The notes beneath the pieces are model-generated. The model did not search any database and was not told the DNA's origin. It saw only the letters and a list, made by a program, of their open reading frames with translations. The translations under genes were made by a program, and so were the position numbers. Below, one piece after another: positions 29,692 to 37,975 of a DNA stretch of 64,000 bases; within the stretch, counting starts at the first letter, position 1, and every line of letters begins with the position of its first letter. Location: positions 310,001-374,000 of the forward strand of contig JAOALC010000004.1 in the NCBI GenBank assembly GCA_025153775.1. The letters run 5' to 3'. This DNA comes from SAR92 clade bacterium H231. GTDB lineage: Bacteria; Pseudomonadota; Gammaproteobacteria; Pseudomonadales; Porticoccaceae.

Positions 29692-30000
29692 ATGATTATC
29701 GAAATCACCACCTACAAACCCGCAGCGGGCGTAACCCATACACAACTGATGCAGGCATCAAAAGAGTTTGACCAAAATTATTGCGCAAGATGCAAAGGCT
29801 TAATTAGCCGCCAGTTTGCAAAAACAACCACCGGCTATATGGACATATTTAAGTGGCAAACCAAGCAAGATGTAGAGCACGTGCAGGCTACCTTTATGGA
29901 CGATGCAGATGCCGTGGCTTATGCCAAACACCTGGATCCCGAGACTCTGACCATGCATAACTATGAGTTGCTGGATAGCTTTGAGGCTGGTGAGGCTTAG
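29692..30000 (+). CDS. Small dimeric alpha/beta-barrel-like protein
   Basis: 102 residues with no signal peptide. The pattern MIIEITTYKPAAG...EFDQNY...KWQTKQDVEHVQATF resembles single-domain dimeric ferredoxin-like proteins (the ABM or NIPSNAP kind), which include small monooxygenases and many of unknown function. It has CysxxxCys-type residues (YCARC). A good site (AAGGACAGCCC) precedes the ATG. Function is not assigned. Confidence 0.65.
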   Translation: MIIEITTYKPAAGVTHTQLMQASKEFDQNYCARCKGLISRQFAKTTTGYMDIFKWQTKQDVEHVQATFMDDADAVAYAKHLDPETLTMHNYELLDSFEAGEA

Positions 30001-30015
30001 CTTAAGAGTTTAAAG

Positions 30016-30270
30016 TCAGTTAAACCCGCGGCTGAGCCCGCCTCTAACCTCAGAATGCCTAAATGTGCGCCCCTCTAGAGCGTCATTTCCAGCGTGAGCA
30101 ATCCCCTGCAAAATGTGTTTTCTTTTTTGTTGGCCCCTAAGTTTGCCATCAGTAAGGTTAGTTGAGGACTTACCAGGTTCAGAAATTGAAGTAGACGCAT
30201 TCACTTCATACAGTTTCGATTGAGGTTTCTTAGATTTGTATTTATTGCCGATAACACCATCCCTTTTCAT
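30016..30270 (-). CDS. Possible small basic protein beside the CRISPR array
   Basis: 84 codons, unrecognised, Lys/Ser/Gly-rich and probably disordered. The only support is an ATG with GGAGA nine bases upstream. It lies about 100 bases from the cas-distal end of the array. It may be chance; no domain is seen. Confidence 0.3.
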   Translation of the reverse strand: MKRDGVIGNKYKSKKPQSKLYEVNASTSISEPGKSSTNLTDGKLRGQQKRKHILQGIAHAGNDALEGRTFRHSEVRGGLSRGFN

Positions 30271-30366
30271 TTAGCAAATCTCCATAAAGTACCAATCTGT
30301 TATCTGTAAAACTTTAATAAATCATTACCCCCCACTATTAACGGTCTCATTCGTATTAGCGCTGGT

Positions 30367-32117
30367 TTTCAAGAATCCGATCCCACTCCGTCAGGCTATA
30401 CTTAGCTACCTCCTAGTGCAGCTGCTTTACTTGTTATAGCTTCCGATCCCACTCCATCAGGCTATACTCTAGAGCGCATTGCAACCTACACTGCGGATGT
30501 TATAGCTTCCGATCCCACTCCGTCAGGCTATACTATGCCCCGCGCGGCTGCAGAGTTGCCTATGGTTATAGCTTCCGATCCCACTCCGTCAGGCTATACT
30601 CACTCATTAATGTGTCTCGTTGTTGTTTGTGTTATAGCTTCCGATCCCACTCCGTCAGGCTATACTGTCTTTGCCCGAGGCTCTTGCATCGCCATAGTTA
30701 TAGCTTCCGATCCCACTCCGTCAGGCTATACTTGCTTAGGAGAAAGTGATGCGCAAGAAATTGTTATAGCTTCCGATCCCACTCCGTCAGGCTATACTTG
30801 GGCGAATGGCTCATGGGCGGCCCAGAAGGTTATAGCTTCCGATCCCACTCCGTCAGGCTATACTCGCGAGGTTAAGTGGAGTGCGGAAGCGGAGGTTATA
30901 GCTTCCGATCCCACTCCGTCAGGCTATACTTTGGGCAATCTGCTCTAGCATGTCCCATTGGTTATAGCTTCCGATCCCACTCCGTCAGGCTATACTGGTT
31001 TCACGCAAACTCATAAGCGAGCGATAGTTATAGCTTCCGATCCCACTCCGTCAGGCTATACTCACAAGCTTCGTTAAGACGTTCCGCGAACGGTTATAGC
31101 TTCCGATCCCACTCCGTCAGGCTATACTTCTGCTACAACGAGTCAAACACAAGCGAAGGTTATAGCTTCCGATCCCACTCCGTCAGGCTATACTCGTCCA
31201 TTTTGTAGCCTCCTTCTTTTCATCGTTATAGCTTCCGATCCCACTCCGTCAGGCTATACTCGCTATAAATTTAATACCGCCACAAACATGGTTATAGCTT
31301 CCGATCCCACTCCGTCAGGCTATACTGCTAAACAGATCATCTAGCGTGTTTCTGCGGTTATAGCTTCCGATCCCACTCCGTCAGGCTATACTGCGTGCCG
31401 CCTGCACTCCATCTGGCCCGCGTTATAGCTTCCGATCCCACTCCGTCAGGCTATACTCTAATTGTCTAAGTTAAAGCTAAGGATAGGGTTATAGCTTCCG
31501 ATCCCACTCCGTCAGGCTATACTCAAAGGAACACGCAGATCGGGCAGCATACTGTTATAGCTTCCGATCCCACTCCGTCAGGCTATACTCGGCGCGCTGT
31601 TGCTATGGCTCGCCTTGGTGTTATAGCTTCCGATCCCACTCCGTCAGGCTATACTACCTGTAGCCGCTCATCTACATAGGTTTTTGTTATAGCTTCCGAT
31701 CCCACTCCGTCAGGCTATACTCCGCCAGAGTTTCTCAATGGCCTTGGCTTGGTTATAGCTTCCGATCCCACTCCGTCAGGCTATACTCGAAATTGGTGAA
31801 CTTATGACAAAAAGAATGTTATAGCTTCCGATCCCACTCCGTCAGGCTATACTAGCTCGCAAAACTTTGAGGTGACGATACCAGTTATAGCTTCCGATCC
31901 CACTCCGTCAGGCTATACTGTACTTGGTATGCATGCCTTAAAAAGATATGTTATAGCTTCCGATCCCACTCCGTCAGGCTATACTGCTTTGGTTCTGCAG
32001 CCACTTGAGACTGCAGTTATAGCTTCCGATCCCACTCCGTCAGGCTATACTAAGCTGGCATGGATATGCATACAGGGCTGCGTTATAGCTTCCGATCCCA
32101 CTCCGTCAGGCTATACT
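30367..32117 (+). CRISPR. Type II-C CRISPR array, 27 repeats, 26 spacers
   Basis: Repeats are 36 bp, beginning GTTATAGCTTCCGATCCC and ending CTCCGTCAGGCTATACT. Spacers are 30 bp except one of 29 bp (31393-31421). Repeats start at 30367, then every 66 bases from 30433 to 31357, then 31422 to 32082. The first repeat is degenerate in its 5' third (TTTCAAGAAT in place of GTTATAGCTT) and the second has one change (CCATCAG). All others are identical by eye. The decayed end is cas-distal, so the young end should be next to cas2. The crRNA sense is the + strand, because the anti-repeat of the tracrRNA also reads +. Repeat ends match a -10 box (TATACT), so each repeat may carry its own promoter as in Neisseria. 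Confidence 0.98.
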
Positions 32118-32120
32118 CCA

Positions 32121-32170
32121 TCACATGTAAGCCGCTGATTTTATTGTATAATTCAGCGGTTTACCTGTGA
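32121..32170. promoter_or_regulatory. Leader-side inverted repeat between array and cas2
   Basis: An 18-base inverted repeat (TCACATGTAAGCCGCTGA against TCAGCGGTTTACCTGTGA), with one mismatch and one G-T pair, starts four bases after the last repeat. The 14-base loop contains TATAAT. No T run follows on either strand, so it is not a classic terminator. It could be a leader recognition site for spacer insertion, or a transcript end structure. Confidence 0.6.
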
Positions 32171-32183
32171 AAACAATAATCAT

Positions 32184-32492
32184 TTATAGTAATACTAGCT
32201 GTTGAGCACTCACTTTATTCTCATGAATGGTCGGCTCACCAACCCAAAGTCGCATTCGAGAAAACTGTTTATCTGTGAGAACTAGAGTCCGAATAGACCC
32301 CTCGGGTGGGAGCTCCATTTCTAAGCGCTTTAGATGCTTCTCAACGTTGTCTAGACCATTACATAAACGACTATAAATGGAAAACTGCAACATATCGTAC
32401 CCATCTCGCAGTAGAAAGCTCCGAAATCTTGTGTAGTTTCTCCGATCAACCTTCTTAGTAACCGGCAAGTCGAAAAATACTATCAAACGCAT
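32184..32492 (-). CDS. cas2: CRISPR-associated endonuclease Cas2
   Basis: 102 residues from the chosen ATG (MRLIVFFDLPVTKK), which has GGAAG upstream; an in-frame ATG eight codons earlier has none. Ferredoxin-like Cas2 with the catalytic-region Asp in FFDLP and the type II block LPPEGSIRTLVLTDKQF. Cas2 forms the Cas1-Cas2 integrase that inserts new spacers. Closest in pattern to Cas2 of type II-C systems. It lies 36 bases after cas1. Confidence 0.95.
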   Translation of the reverse strand: MRLIVFFDLPVTKKVDRRNYTRFRSFLLRDGYDMLQFSIYSRLCNGLDNVEKHLKRLEMELPPEGSIRTLVLTDKQFSRMRLWVGEPTIHENKVSAQQLVLL

Positions 32493-32528
32493 AAATTTTA
32501 GCTTCCACGAGTGCATCTGATAGCTTTG

Positions 32529-33467
32529 TTAACTGAGCGATTTAAGAGACGGCGGAAATAGAGGCTCAGGAAGTGACAATCCAAAATCCTTGGATTTTAT
32601 GCATCGAACCAAACTCTTTACTGTAAGTCTCACTGCAGTTTGCAGCGTATGCTTTTGATTGTTTATCAACACTTGCAGCTGCAGGATTTGTGTAAGTGTT
32701 GCACGGTTTTCTTTGGTGAGCATCTTAGTGTCTGTGTTATCCAATGGGTCTTTCTCTGTCAGCTTCAACATTTGGATAGCCCAACTATCTAAAATTGCTC
32801 GGTAAGGCTCCAAAAGATCATCTGCAAGATTAAAGCTATTAAGCTCACTTGCATGATGGAGCCCTAAGGTTGGATGGAAACCATAAGAAACAAGCTCTCT
32901 GGCGATAGCGGCACGAATAATTGCATAACCGTAATTTAAAGCACTATTTATATAACCGCCATCATGACGCTTAAAGTCAGCAAAAAGGCTATCAAAATAT
33001 AATCGCGCAGCAGTAGCCTCGCAATTTCCAGCATCACCAGAAGTAACGCTGGCAGCGAGACGTTTTAGTCGATTAGTGCTTTTGAAATGCCTCCAATCAA
33101 GAATCAGGGCCTGATTTACTATCTTCTGTCTTACTATCTTTTGCCACAATCGTTTCTTAAATGGTGCACGCATAGCTATTTGCGAATGCAGCACAGGCAA
33201 TTGTCTACTATGCTGTGCCAGTGGCAACATAATTCCATTGGGGTGATGTTGCTCATCACAGGTAATTAACACAGTATTATTTTTCGCCAAACAGGACAAA
33301 AGACGGCTGGTTACAGTTGTTTTTAAACTTTCTAATGTAATGGAAGCTATATCCTCCAGCGGAACGGCCAAATTTTGGTCGTCTTGCCGACATAGAAGTT
33401 GTGAATTTTTAACCGAAAGATGGGCTGCCTCGGTTACCAGTAAATTATGCCAGGCCAAGTCTGGCAC
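32529..33467 (-). CDS. cas1: CRISPR-associated integrase Cas1
   Basis: 312 residues. N-terminal beta domain (WHNLLVTEAAHLSVKNSQL), then the helical catalytic domain with the metal-binding residues in GDAGNCEATAARLYF (Glu), LGLHHASELNSFNLADDLLEPYR (His and Glu/Asp). The start overlaps the cas9 stop by 23 bases, so translation is coupled. It pairs with Cas2 for spacer acquisition. No csn2 or cas4 is present, which is the defining feature of subtype II-C. Confidence 0.96.
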   Translation of the reverse strand: MPDLAWHNLLVTEAAHLSVKNSQLLCRQDDQNLAVPLEDIASITLESLKTTVTSRLLSCLAKNNTVLITCDEQHHPNGIMLPLAQHSRQLPVLHSQIAMRAPFKKRLWQKIVRQKIVNQALILDWRHFKSTNRLKRLAASVTSGDAGNCEATAARLYFDSLFADFKRHDGGYINSALNYGYAIIRAAIARELVSYGFHPTLGLHHASELNSFNLADDLLEPYRAILDSWAIQMLKLTEKDPLDNTDTKMLTKENRATLTQILQLQVLINNQKHTLQTAVRLTVKSLVRCIKSKDFGLSLPEPLFPPSLKSLS

Positions 33468-36400
33468 CCCCAGCTTTCACTCTATCAATAGAACCCAGAA
33501 CATCAACTTCATATTTATGAAAATATTCTAATCCCGTCTTAATCCCAATACCTTGTATTGTTTTTTCACCCTTTTTCCTCATCTTTAGAAGAGTGTCAGG
33601 TTTAACCCAATGATTGCTATTTAGCGGCAACGACCTATCATGCAAAGTAACGTTGATCGTGCCAGTTCGCCGGTGACATCCAGCATAGTAACCAAGCAAC
33701 TTGCCTTTAACCTTATGCTTGATTTCTATCAAATCGTTGCGGAAGAGGCTAAAGCAAAAGCTATAACTCTCATCCATAAATGGCCAATCTTTTTCCTGTC
33801 TTCCTTGGAAAATTGCATGGGATGGCAAACCTTTATTCACTCGATCTGCCACGTAGATCGGTACTAGATAATATTTACCATCTTTCTCGAACACGTCTGT
33901 CCTGATCATTTCAACTTGTTTGGCTATGCCCTTACTGACACTGACTCCCGCATTCATAGCGGCACTTAGTTTGATACTATGAACCCTCGGGGCGATACTC
34001 TCTCTCGCCCGTGCTTTGGCTCCTAACGGCATAAAAAATGGCACTTCAAAAGCTTTTTTACCTTTTCCATCGTGCTCCATTAAGCGAGATTTGAGTGCCT
34101 CATAAAGTGATTTATTTCGCTCTTTGTCATGCATATTTTCCAGGTTTGCGAGGGTAAGATCCGACAGCGGAGTTTTCACTGTTGCATATCCTTCGCTGAG
34201 ATACTTTGCTGATCTAATTGTCGCTTCGTGAGCTGATCCAGCAATTTTCCGCGAGGGCATGCGCGAGACAAAAACCTTATTTTCGACATACTCTCTAACC
34301 TGCCGACTGAAATCATCCCAGGGTTGTGGCAGCTGAATCCTCCGATTCACCTGGAAAGGGGTCGACGCAACTTCACCTGTATGTGCATCAACAAGCTCTT
34401 CACCCTCGTCATCAGCACCATCACTTGCCCAGAGTTCCTGGCGACGTGAGGCATCTGATAACTGCTTAACCATACTGCGTGTAATACCGGCCACTAGTAA
34501 GGCATCCACTGCATGGTGTAAATCGCTTTCATTTCGATCCTTCAGCAAACCCCATCTTACGCGCAGATAACTAGTTAAAATACCATTGGACGTTTGCACA
34601 GGCTGCCTATCATCACCGGCAAGCTCAAGATTCTGCTCGATAAAATTTTTAAGATAACGAGCAATATAGCTGGTGTCATTACAGTTACGCTCTCTGAATA
34701 CCTGAGCATCCTTATCATCTAGACTTTCCTTAAGTAATCGCCAGCGTTTTGGGTAAGGGTAATGAGCAACTTCTGCTTTAAAACGTTGCCAATTCCTATG
34801 ATTTGCATCCTCTGCCGCAATATACTCAAACGGAGTGCGATCACCCTTGTGCCGATTTTCTGCAGTTAGGACAAGTACCTTATTGTTAAGGCTGTCGTCA
34901 TAGGTCCTACTCCAAGGCAATATATGGTCGATATCTACATAACCAGACTCTATTAGCCTGTTGCTGTCTATTGCGGTTCCCGAGTATGGACAACGGCCAT
35001 TTTGAGATTTATATAACCTAAATTTGAGCAAATCATGCCCATTAGGTGCAGTTTTATAGAGAGAAATAAAGTGCTGTTTTGCTTTCTCTTTTTGGCTGCG
35101 AAAGTCACCCTGTGCCTTAATGATTTCACGCCGTTCTTTAGAAGATTTCGCCACATCACGAGCCAGCTCAATATGCACACGCTCCGGTGTTCCATGTTTA
35201 CGAATAATCGCGTTAATAACTTTGCGAGCTTGAGTTAACGCCCGGAATACAACGGGATTTCGAATGTCATCTAGAGGAATTAGAGGTAACAGCTGTTGTT
35301 TATTACTATCTAGTGGACGGCGATGGTCTTTAAAGACGGCCGCACAAGCTTCATCGTATCTCTGACCATCTAGCATCAAGGGCAACAGTTTTTTTACAGC
35401 TGTAAGTGATAGATTTATAAATTGACTAAATCCATCCAGCGGCAATAAAGCATCGATGATATTTTGCGATAATCCTAGAGCCTCCAGTTCGCGCTGGCGA
35501 TTGTTATCTGTCTTCCAGCAAGTCAAAGCCTCCGCAATGCTATCTAACAACTCCGGATTTCCAGTTAGATTATTCCATTCAGTTTTCCCACAGTTTTTTT
35601 CAATAGCTGCTCGCAACCTATGAAATCCCTTAATCTCCAAAAATATCTGCGCCTCAGGATCTTTTCCTTTTTTTTCAGCGGCGTAATAATCTAAGCCAAC
35701 AAATCGTACATTATCGGCAATATCTAACTTTTTGCGTATCTGCGCATAGGTTACTTTAAGGTTTTTGAAGCCTAACGCCATCAATGCTTGTTTTTGCTCA
35801 GCGCTGAGATGAAATCTTCCTCTGCCCTCCTCACTAATAGTCAGATTGTTACACTTTGAGACAGACACGAAACACTCAGCACTATAACTTAACTTAGGCG
35901 CTCGCCTTTGGTCAGGTTCAAAAGTACAGAAACCTCGCATTCTATTTATCTGAGCACCGTCATCATAAGAGCGCTGAGAGGAAAATATCTTGATAAACTC
36001 AGCCTGAAAATTCACATCAGCATCCGAATTTCCTAAGTTTCGTTGCCGTTCGAAAAGAGTCTCAATCTCTTGGACAAGTAAATCCCTACTAATCGTATGA
36101 GCATATGATGTTGGATGATTTCGTTTTTTATTAGAAAATTTTATATCCTTATAAAACATCTCACCTACAGTCTTGTACTTCTTTTCCTCGAACAGTTGCG
36201 TATTTTCAGCCACACCAGCCAAAAGCTTACCCATATCCTTATCGTCAAATTCACTCTTTCTGTTGGATTTAAAGCCGCGCCGACCAGCAATATGAAAGAG
36301 AGCACGAGCCCATTCATCGTTAGTTAAACGGCGGAAAAGAGCGTCATATCGAAGCAGCCAAGGTGACAAGGTGTTTTTGGTTGTAGAAAATACAATATCC

Positions 36401-36654
36401 CTGTTTATCTCAGTAATGAGCCCTACTTCGACAAATAAGTTTTTGATTCTATGCAATCTATGTTGACGCCGCCGAAGTCTTCGCCTCGATGACCTGGCAA
36501 GCCTGCGAGGCAATGCCAATGATGCACCAGTCTTAGGTGTCTCGGCCTTGTTAAAAATGCGCACACCTGCACCTAAGATTTCCTTCTGCTGAATATCTAT
36601 GACGCCCCAGCCTATAGATGCTATACCAACGTCAATTCCGATAATTTTTGACAT
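33445..36654 (-). CDS. cas9: Type II-C Cas9 endonuclease
   Basis: RNA-guided DNA endonuclease, 1069 residues, in the size range of compact II-C Cas9 such as NmeCas9 (1082). RuvC-I with Asp8 (IIGIDVGIAS); arginine-rich bridge helix about 48-70; recognition lobe about 75-465; RuvC-II with Glu496 (VHIELARD); HNH about 545-615 with Asp576, His577 and Asn600 (DIDHILPWSRT); RuvC-III with His714 and Asp717 (DLHHAVDALL); wedge and PAM-interacting region about 800-1069, including GKYYLVPIYVAD like NmeCas9. All catalytic residues are present, so it should be active. The start has AAAAGGAG upstream. First gene of cas9-cas1-cas2. The gene looks more A/T-rich than the flanking housekeeping genes, consistent with transfer. 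Confidence 0.97.
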   Translation of the reverse strand: MSKIIGIDVGIASIGWGVIDIQQKEILGAGVRIFNKAETPKTGASLALPRRLARSSRRRLRRRQHRLHRIKNLFVEVGLITEINRDIVFSTTKNTLSPWLLRYDALFRRLTNDEWARALFHIAGRRGFKSNRKSEFDDKDMGKLLAGVAENTQLFEEKKYKTVGEMFYKDIKFSNKKRNHPTSYAHTISRDLLVQEIETLFERQRNLGNSDADVNFQAEFIKIFSSQRSYDDGAQINRMRGFCTFEPDQRRAPKLSYSAECFVSVSKCNNLTISEEGRGRFHLSAEQKQALMALGFKNLKVTYAQIRKKLDIADNVRFVGLDYYAAEKKGKDPEAQIFLEIKGFHRLRAAIEKNCGKTEWNNLTGNPELLDSIAEALTCWKTDNNRQRELEALGLSQNIIDALLPLDGFSQFINLSLTAVKKLLPLMLDGQRYDEACAAVFKDHRRPLDSNKQQLLPLIPLDDIRNPVVFRALTQARKVINAIIRKHGTPERVHIELARDVAKSSKERREIIKAQGDFRSQKEKAKQHFISLYKTAPNGHDLLKFRLYKSQNGRCPYSGTAIDSNRLIESGYVDIDHILPWSRTYDDSLNNKVLVLTAENRHKGDRTPFEYIAAEDANHRNWQRFKAEVAHYPYPKRWRLLKESLDDKDAQVFRERNCNDTSYIARYLKNFIEQNLELAGDDRQPVQTSNGILTSYLRVRWGLLKDRNESDLHHAVDALLVAGITRSMVKQLSDASRRQELWASDGADDEGEELVDAHTGEVASTPFQVNRRIQLPQPWDDFSRQVREYVENKVFVSRMPSRKIAGSAHEATIRSAKYLSEGYATVKTPLSDLTLANLENMHDKERNKSLYEALKSRLMEHDGKGKKAFEVPFFMPLGAKARARESIAPRVHSIKLSAAMNAGVSVSKGIAKQVEMIRTDVFEKDGKYYLVPIYVADRVNKGLPSHAIFQGRQEKDWPFMDESYSFCFSLFRNDLIEIKHKVKGKLLGYYAGCHRRTGTINVTLHDRSLPLNSNHWVKPDTLLKMRKKGEKTIQGIGIKTGLEYFHKYEVDVLGSIDRVKAGGARLGLA

Positions 36655-36670
36655 AAAAACTCCTTTTAAT

Positions 36671-36699
36671 TTGTCGTTACGGATTTCTTCTGCTACGTT
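36671..36699 (+). promoter_or_regulatory. Putative tracrRNA promoter
   Basis: TTGTCG and an extended -10 (TGC then TACGTT) with 17 bases between the hexamers, about 12 bases before the anti-repeat. Each hexamer matches the consensus only half, so this is tentative. It overlaps the 5' leader of cas9 on the other strand. Confidence 0.4.
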
Positions 36700-36705
36700 T
36701 AAGTA

Positions 36706-36800
36706 GCGGATGTAGCCTGACGGAGTGGGATTCGTTGCTGTAAAAAGGTTTTATACCGCAAGGTATCCCCACCTTCGGGTGGGGTATCCTCTTTAAGATA
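36706..36800 (+). ncRNA. tracrRNA of the type II-C system
   Basis: Anti-repeat at 36711-36743. Bases 36716-36731 pair perfectly with the inner repeat (16 bp, CCTGACGGAGTGGGAT), then a bulge (TCGTT against TTCCG), then a 7-bp lower stem GCTGTAA with one G-U. Downstream are a hairpin ATACC-GCAA-GGTAT (36753-36766) and CCCCACC-TTCG-GGTGGGG (36767-36784), followed by TATCCTCTTT as a weak terminator; a further weak ATCCT/AGGAT stem follows. The CCGCAA loop region resembles that of Neisseria tracrRNA. Ends are approximate. It is transcribed away from cas9, on the same strand as the array. Confidence 0.88.
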
Positions 36801-36901
36801 GGATTCATACCCTAGTCCCTTAGGAGTCGTCGCAAAAGAGATTCCGATTATCAGCCCCATCACAAACCCTTACACACGATTATTAATTTAGTACTCATAA
36901 C

Positions 36902-37378
36902 TCAGTCTCCACAAACTCTATTCCTCTCTATAATCACCGCCGGGTCCCGACTCCCCAACGCCGCGGCAATCGCTAAGTTGCACTCCGCCTTTGCCTTCTC
37001 GGCCTTATCCATCGCACTAGCCTCAGAAACACGCGCAATAGTCGGCTGATAGGTCACCGCCGCATTGCAGTACATATCTTTGATTTTGGTATGGCGCCAG
37101 TGCGCACTGGGCTTTTTGGATAGCTGTGTGCACAACTCTGCAAAGAGCCTTTTGGCGGTAAGGGTGCAGTGGGAGTAACGGCTGAGATCAGATTGATAGG
37201 GCAAACAGACAGTTTTGTCTTTGACTCGCCACATCTGGTATTGGAAGGGGATACTTACTGCCTGATAGTCAATCACCACCGCTTTGACTTCGGTGCCGAA
37301 GCTATCTGTCATCTTTTTGTGGACTATATTTTGTACCGCATCCACATAGGCGGAAAAAACAAACGAAATGGGATCCAT
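36902..37378 (-). CDS. Uncharacterised protein upstream of the tracrRNA/cas9 region
   Basis: 158 residues, not recognised. Start placed at ATG with AAGGA seven bases upstream; an earlier in-frame start adds nine residues. No signal peptide or membrane helix. It has four cysteines (TVCLPY, SHCTL, ELCTQL, DMYCNA), a basic middle (about 95-110, KKPSAHWRHTKIKD) and an Ala/Glu helical C-terminus. Same strand as the cas genes but separated from cas9 by the tracrRNA region, so membership in the CRISPR system is not shown. Confidence 0.6.
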   Translation of the reverse strand: MDPISFVFSAYVDAVQNIVHKKMTDSFGTEVKAVVIDYQAVSIPFQYQMWRVKDKTVCLPYQSDLSRYSHCTLTAKRLFAELCTQLSKKPSAHWRHTKIKDMYCNAAVTYQPTIARVSEASAMDKAEKAKAECNLAIAAALGSRDPAVIIERNRVCGD

Positions 37379-37540
37379 AACCTGTTCCTTCAGATCAACA
37401 TCCAATCAAGCCAGCTTCATGCTAGCCTACTAACTCCCCGCTTGTTACCGCGTACCGCATAAATCCTTTTATATTAAAAATAACCATAGACAACATTTCA
37501 CCAGCGTGCCGGTTTATTTATTTATAAACGCCAAATAAAC

Positions 37541-37562
37541 AAAAAGGCGCCCCTGGGCGCCC
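37541..37562 (-). terminator. Rho-independent terminator beyond the aldehyde dehydrogenase remnant
   Basis: Stem GGCGCCC/GGGCGCC followed on the minus strand by TTTTTG. It lies about 40 bases past the stop of the truncated dehydrogenase copy, so it may be the original terminator of that gene. Confidence 0.7.
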
Positions 37563-37602
37563 TTCTAATGCTAAGCAAAGCCTAGCAAACCACCACAGCG
37601 CA

Positions 37603-37789
37603 CTAGGTAAAACAAATCACCGCACTAGCCACCGTCGAACACAATAAACGGCGACTTGCCGCCGCACTCCAGAATCAGCCGCTTCATATTAGACTCGCCC
37701 GCGGCCTTCATCAGCAACTTGCCCGTGGCGCTGCTGCCCACAAAGGTCAGCAAATCGACATCCATATGGCGGGCCAATGCGTCTCCAAC
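37603..37789 (-). pseudogene. Truncated copy of the neighbouring aldehyde dehydrogenase
   Basis: Bases 37603-37635 match the last codons and stop of the intact gene at 39405-39437 (one difference). They join directly to 37636-37789, which matches 40079-40232 at 149 of 154 positions. The 641 bases between are missing, which shifts the frame and brings in a TAG, and nothing upstream of the match remains. The matching middle covers the LECGGKSPF active-site Glu region. It is a dead fragment left by duplication or recombination on the left side of the DUF4143 ATPase gene. Confidence 0.9.
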
Positions 37790-37975
37790 AACCTGAACAA
37801 CCACGGCATCTCGCTCACCAAATTTGTTGATTTAGAGTGAAAAAAGCCAGCATTACAAACCATAAATGGTTTTTAATGGTTGTTAAATATACCTAATCAA
37901 GGCTAAACAAGGTTGTATTATGTACATTCCAAGTATAATATTGACCAAAGAACAGCGCTATCTGTAGGCAGGCTA

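Noticed and set aside
30535-32138. Long open frames inside the CRISPR array encoding repeated VIASDPTPSGYT
   Set aside because: The 66-base repeat-spacer period is a multiple of three, so repeats stay in one open frame. They are a by-product of the array, not a repeat protein.
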